DNA of 64,000 bases from positions 1-64,000 of the forward strand of contig JBOGCF010000007.1 of assembly GCA_051656605.1 (NCBI GenBank), in the 5' to 3' direction. Positions 59,898 through 64,000 of the stretch are shown piece by piece. The translations under genes and the position numbers were made by a program. The number at the start of each line of letters is the position of its first letter. Positions within the stretch are counted from its first letter, which is position 1. Source of the stretch: UBA12018 sp051656605. GTDB lineage: Bacteria; Bacteroidota; Bacteroidia; Bacteroidales; CAMTPD01. The notes beneath the pieces were generated by a model. The model searched no databases. It was not told the origin of the DNA and worked only from the letters and a program-made list of their open reading frames with translations.

Positions 59898-62800
59898 ATC
59901 AGAGGAATTAAATATATACTAATCGCGCTGCTTTCCCTTATATGGATATTTTATGCAGCCCCAACCCTACTCCTGAAAATACCATTTGTTCAGGAGAAGG
60001 TGGCTTCTATTGCCTCGAACGAATTGAAAAAGATTCTACACACTGACGTTTCGATAGGCAGGGTTAACTTCACTCCTTTTTCTCGTATTGTACTAGAAAA
60101 CTTGTATCTGCAAGATCAGCAGGGTGATTCGTTATTTACAGCCAATCATGTTTCAGCCGCGCTGGATATACTCCCTCTTTTTGACGGAAAATTATCTTTT
60201 TCATCAATCAGACTTTTAGGACTGGATGTAAGATTGGCCAAAGAAACGCCACAATCGCCATTAAATCTGAAGTTTGTCATTGACGCCTTTGCAAGTAAAG
60301 ATACCGTAAAGAAAGAGAAAAAGCTTATTGATCTTTGCTTCAATTCTGTAGCAATAAGACGTAGTAAGTTTTCATATCATGTAAAGAACGCACCACAAAC
60401 ACCTGGTAAGTTCAATGCCAAACATGTTGATATCGAAAATATCAGTGCCAAAATATCCCTCAAAGCTATAAACAAAGATTCGATTGATGCACAAATCGAA
60501 CGCTTAAGTCTTGACGAAGCATCGGGCGTACACCTAAACAAGTTAGCATTAGATGTCAAAGCCAATCGGGATAGTGCGTTGCTTTCTAATCTAACCATTA
60601 AACTCCCGAATACAGATTTTACAATCAACAATACAAGCATACACTATTCGGGAATCGATAGTATTTCTGGCATTGTTGAGTATGCTCCTATTCAATTAAA
60701 CATTGCACCATCAAGGATTACGCCCAAAGATATCTCGGCGTTTGTTCCTGCGTTGCGCAACTTTACAGAGTCAATTGATTTATCAGGACATGCGGATGGT
60801 TCGATAAACAACATTGATCTAAATCAGCTAACCTTGCGTTATGGAGACATGATGTTCTTTCAAGGTGCCATGAATCTGAAAGGAATCAGACATCCTGAAG
60901 AAGCTTATATATTTGGCTCTGTAAAAAACATGTTTATCACTACCGAAGGAGTAAATCGTATCGTAAACAACTTTTCAGACAAAAAGGTAGTACTACCTCA
61001 AGAGGTGGAAAAACTTGGAATAATTCGATTTGATGGAGAGATCTCCGGCTTCTTTGACAATTTGGTTGCCTTTGGTAAATTTAGAACGGATGTAGGTTCT
61101 ATCCGTACCGATATAAATGTAGGTAGTGATAAAGATAAAGGCATCGGAACATTTATCAAAGGAAAGCTATCCACTTCAGACATAAAACTGAATCAGCTCT
61201 TAAAAGAAAACAACCCTTTTGGAATTGTAAACCTAAACGTTGAACTTAACGCCGTTCGCCCTATAAATGGAGATATACATGGCGACGTAAATGCAAATAT
61301 CAAGCAATTTGATTTCAAAGGTTATCGCTACAACAACATTAGCATTGTTGGAGCATTTGCTCCAAAAGAATTTAACGGAAGCCTAATTATCGCAGACCCA
61401 AACGGTCAGTTGTTTGCATCAGGCTTATTTAGCAACATGGGCAAAGTTCCAGAATTTAACTTCGAAGCTCAGTTGCAAAACATTCGTCTCGACAGCTTAC
61501 ATTTGACCAATAAATACGATACACCGGATCTTTCTGCTTCATTAAAAGCAAACTTCACCGGAAACAACATCGACAATCTTGAGGGAGACATCGAAATATC
61601 AGACTTGAGTTTTAAAACAGCTCAAGACAGTTTCTTGGTGAAGAACCTAGACATTATTGCATCGGGCGTATCTTCAGATCGACATCTAAACATCAAGTCT
61701 GATGTTCTAAATGCAGAAATATCGGGAGCATACTCATTCAAAACCATTGTTCCGAGCATCATGAACACATTCCGTGAATATGTCCCAGCTCTGATCAATG
61801 CAACTCAAAAGAATCTGTCTACTGAAATAAATAATTTCTCGATGCAATTGACTATCGAGAATACAGAGCGTATCTCCTCTACCCTAAAGCTTCCTGTTAC
61901 GATAGAGAATCAAGTGCGCCTTCTGGCTCATTATAACAATAGCTATAATAAGTTCAGAGTAGAAGGATATCTACCTAAGTTCAGAGTAGGCAAAAGCAAG
62001 TTTGAATCGGGTTATCTCATTGCAGAAAACCCTCAAAAGAAAGCGACTATAGAAATACGAGCTGTCAATTACAACGACAATGGGCTCAAGAATAAAGTAA
62101 ACGTATCTCTAGATGCCGAAAACGACTATTTGAATACATTTATTTCATGGGCTAATAACAAAGCCGAAACGTATAAAGCCGATATCTCTACGACGACTCA
62201 CTTCGTTACAGTACAAGAAACAGAGAAGCGCAACGCTAAAAAGAATTTACGCACCGAGATTGCAATCAACCCAACAGCTGTCGTAATCAAAGACTCTGTT
62301 TGGAGCATAGCACCCTCAAACGTAATTATAGAGAACAAAACCATAATGATTGACAATTTCGAGATTGGGCACAATCAAGAGTTTGCTTTAATAGATGGTA
62401 TTGTATCAGAGAACCCACTAGACACGCTCAACCTGCAATTAAAAGACATCGAACTGGCTTACATTTTTGATGTTCTCAACATCCCTGCTCTTCAATTTAG
62501 TGGAGTTGCAAACGGCAAATTCAACATCTCTGACTTAAAAGAAAGTCAGATGCTAAATACAGACTTGAATATCGAAAACTTCGGGTTCAACGGCGTTACT
62601 CTAGGCCGACTCAACTTATTTAGCGAATGGGATCATACACAGCAAGGCATTATGATGTTGGGTAGTATCCATAAGAACGATAGTGTATGGACCGACGTAA
62701 ACGGATACATCTACCCTATCAAACAAGGACTATCGCTTTATTTCGATGCGAATGATCTCAACATAGCCTTCCTCCAACCATTTTTGCAAAACGTGGCAAA

Positions 62801-64000
62801 AGACCTTCAAGGGTATGGAACAGGATTGGTTCATTTGTATGGACCCTTTAGCGATCTTACTGTACAAGGAAAGGCATATCTTAAAGACGCCGGACTAGGT
62901 ATCGAGTTCCTGAATACATACTATACATTCAGCGACTCGGTCTACCTCGATCCCGATAGTATTTATGTTAAGAATCTTTCGCTAAGTGATAAATTCGGAA
63001 ACAAAGCAACCGTAAACGGACACTTCAATCATAAACATTTTCGTGACTTTAACTTCGGAGTGCAGCTGCAAACACCAAATCTTTTGATGTATAATGCAAC
63101 TGAAAAACAAAATCCGCTGATGTACGGAACAGTATTTGGCTCAGGTAGTGCGACGATTGCAGGAGATGAAAAGATAATCAATATGAATGTCAATGTGCGT
63201 AGTAATCCAAACTCATCTATCGGTATGAACTTTATGAGTGGAACTTCTGTCGCAGATTATGACTTCATCACATTTGTCGATAAAAACCCAGTTACCGATT
63301 CGACCGAACAGGTAAACGACACAATCACACTAGGTGAGCGATTCAAGCTAAACATGAGCAAGTTGGCTCAGAATACTGCTGCCGAACTTCGGATGAACTT
63401 TCGACTTGATGTCACGCCGGAGCTTACCATTGATATGATTGTAGACCCAATAAGCGGCGACAAAATCAGAGGTACAGGTAGCGGGAGCTTACTAGTTGAA
63501 TTCGGCACAAAATCTGACTTGAAAATGTTTGGGAATTATACCATTCAACAAGGCAACTATAACTTTAGCTTACAGCAAGTAATACACCGCGACTTCAAAA
63601 TCAGAGAAGGAAGTACGATCTCATTCCGTGGAGATCCGTTGGATGCGAGCTTGAACGTAGATGCACTTTACACGCTTACGGCATACCTAGGAGACCTTGA
63701 TGAGCGCTTGGCTCAAGAAAGTGCTCGCCTTAACGTTCCGGTAAACTGTATCTTGAAGATTCAAAATAAACTAAGCGATCCTAAGCTATCGTTCGACCTA
63801 GAATTACCCTCTTCGAGCCCGGAACTAGAGCGACAAGTACAGTCGCTTATTACGACGGAAGATATGATGAGTCGTCAGATTATGTATTTGCTTATTCTGA
63901 GCAAATTCTATACACCTGACGTAAACACTCAAACGGGGAAAACCTCTTCCAACTTTGCTTCGGTTGCATCCTCTACCATCTCGTCTCAATTGTCGAGCAT
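59898..64000 (+). CDS. TamB-like translocation/assembly module protein (partial at window end)
   Basis: The frame opens after a TAA at 59886-59888 and runs without a stop to the window edge (over 1360 codons). It begins with an N-terminal membrane anchor (I-L-I-A-L-L-S-L-I-W-I-F-Y) that should stay uncleaved in the inner membrane. Long repetitive beta-rich sequence follows, characteristic of the TamB/AsmA-like beta-helix that spans the periplasm and moves lipids or assists outer-membrane protein insertion. The C-terminal DUF490-type region (R-G-T-G-S-G-S-L-L-V-E-F, then S-F-D-L-E-L-P, R-Q-I-M-Y-L-L-I-L) lies before the edge. No ATG, GTG or TTG occurs upstream of the anchor; ATC at 59898 or ATT at 59907 is the likely start. 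Confidence 0.85.
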   Translation, partial: MRGIKYILIALLSLIWIFYAAPTLLLKIPFVQEKVASIASNELKKILHTDVSIGRVNFTPFSRIVLENLYLQDQQGDSLFTANHVSAALDILPLFDGKLSFSSIRLLGLDVRLAKETPQSPLNLKFVIDAFASKDTVKKEKKLIDLCFNSVAIRRSKFSYHVKNAPQTPGKFNAKHVDIENISAKISLKAINKDSIDAQIERLSLDEASGVHLNKLALDVKANRDSALLSNLTIKLPNTDFTINNTSIHYSGIDSISGIVEYAPIQLNIAPSRITPKDISAFVPALRNFTESIDLSGHADGSINNIDLNQLTLRYGDMMFFQGAMNLKGIRHPEEAYIFGSVKNMFITTEGVNRIVNNFSDKKVVLPQEVEKLGIIRFDGEISGFFDNLVAFGKFRTDVGSIRTDINVGSDKDKGIGTFIKGKLSTSDIKLNQLLKENNPFGIVNLNVELNAVRPINGDIHGDVNANIKQFDFKGYRYNNISIVGAFAPKEFNGSLIIADPNGQLFASGLFSNMGKVPEFNFEAQLQNIRLDSLHLTNKYDTPDLSASLKANFTGNNIDNLEGDIEISDLSFKTAQDSFLVKNLDIIASGVSSDRHLNIKSDVLNAEISGAYSFKTIVPSIMNTFREYVPALINATQKNLSTEINNFSMQLTIENTERISSTLKLPVTIENQVRLLAHYNNSYNKFRVEGYLPKFRVGKSKFESGYLIAENPQKKATIEIRAVNYNDNGLKNKVNVSLDAENDYLNTFISWANNKAETYKADISTTTHFVTVQETEKRNAKKNLRTEIAINPTAVVIKDSVWSIAPSNVIIENKTIMIDNFEIGHNQEFALIDGIVSENPLDTLNLQLKDIELAYIFDVLNIPALQFSGVANGKFNISDLKESQMLNTDLNIENFGFNGVTLGRLNLFSEWDHTQQGIMMLGSIHKNDSVWTDVNGYIYPIKQGLSLYFDANDLNIAFLQPFLQNVAKDLQGYGTGLVHLYGPFSDLTVQGKAYLKDAGLGIEFLNTYYTFSDSVYLDPDSIYVKNLSLSDKFGNKATVNGHFNHKHFRDFNFGVQLQTPNLLMYNATEKQNPLMYGTVFGSGSATIAGDEKIINMNVNVRSNPNSSIGMNFMSGTSVADYDFITFVDKNPVTDSTEQVNDTITLGERFKLNMSKLAQNTAAELRMNFRLDVTPELTIDMIVDPISGDKIRGTGSGSLLVEFGTKSDLKMFGNYTIQQGNYNFSLQQVIHRDFKIREGSTISFRGDPLDASLNVDALYTLTAYLGDLDERLAQESARLNVPVNCILKIQNKLSDPKLSFDLELPSSSPELERQVQSLITTEDMMSRQIMYLLILSKFYTPDVNTQTGKTSSNFASVASSTISSQLSS

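Overview
The window comes from a low-GC member of the Bacteroidota, most likely a Bacteroides or a close relative in the Bacteroidales. The evidence is three SusC/SusD pairs, lipoproteins with short lipoboxes, BACON and M60 domains, a DUF4295 gene beside rpmG and rpmB, a GDP-fucose pathway, and promoters that fit the Bacteroides -7 consensus TAnnTTTG. No rRNA, tRNA, insertion sequence or CRISPR array was found. The species cannot be named from this sequence.

Layout. 1-5.2 kb: the end of an FGE/SUMF1-domain protein, a GT2 glycosyltransferase, and nucleotide-sugar genes (GDP-mannose pyrophosphorylase, a RhaM-type mutarotase, fcl and gmd) that turn mannose-1-P into GDP-L-fucose. 5.4-9.3 kb: a tRNA-dihydrouridine synthase, a 600-bp non-coding stretch with a 22-nt repeat and a possible small RNA, a small secreted protein, dTDP-4-dehydrorhamnose reductase and a DUF4858-like protein. 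9.4-15.6 kb: a divergent phosphate-uptake regulon (porin-pstS on one strand, pstC-pstA-pstB-phoU on the other). Its shared intergenic region carries two back-to-back arrays of 11-bp direct repeats that look like PHO boxes. 15.8-20.8 kb: a YgiQ radical SAM protein, a glycerophosphodiester phosphodiesterase and a BetT-like BCCT transporter.

20.9-34.2 kb: a polysaccharide utilization locus (PUL) on the minus strand with two SusC/SusD pairs, an FAD-dependent oxidoreductase with a golvesin-like C-terminal domain and a GH43 lipoprotein. It has no adjacent regulator. 34.2-35.6 kb: a 1.4-kb region with three different degenerate tandem-repeat arrays (periods 22, about 21 and 23 nt) and a probable fragment of a larger protein. 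35.6-39.6 kb: a thiol-redox cluster. A peroxiredoxin-DsrE fusion, interrupted by one in-frame TAA, diverges from an ECF sigma factor and its ZAS-type anti-sigma factor. An outer-membrane protein, a lipoprotein and a second DsrE-like protein follow. 39.7-42.3 kb: a GH16 lipoprotein and an iron-type alcohol dehydrogenase divergent from an HxlR regulator. 42.5-50.2 kb: a second PUL (SusC, SusD and an M60/BACON mucin-type peptidase).

50.3-60 kb: housekeeping genes on the minus strand: tsaD, cinA, rpmB-rpmG-DUF4295, dnaN, a DnaQ-like exonuclease, coaBC (split by a frameshift at an 11-A tract), recN, rlmB and ridA. From 59.9 kb to the window end runs a divergent TamB-like gene that has no ATG, GTG or TTG at the expected start.

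The observations most worth following are the divergent PHO-box arrays, the PstS-like insert in PstC, the interrupted peroxiredoxin-DsrE fusion, the coaBC homopolymer frameshift, and the family of 21-23-nt intergenic repeats.
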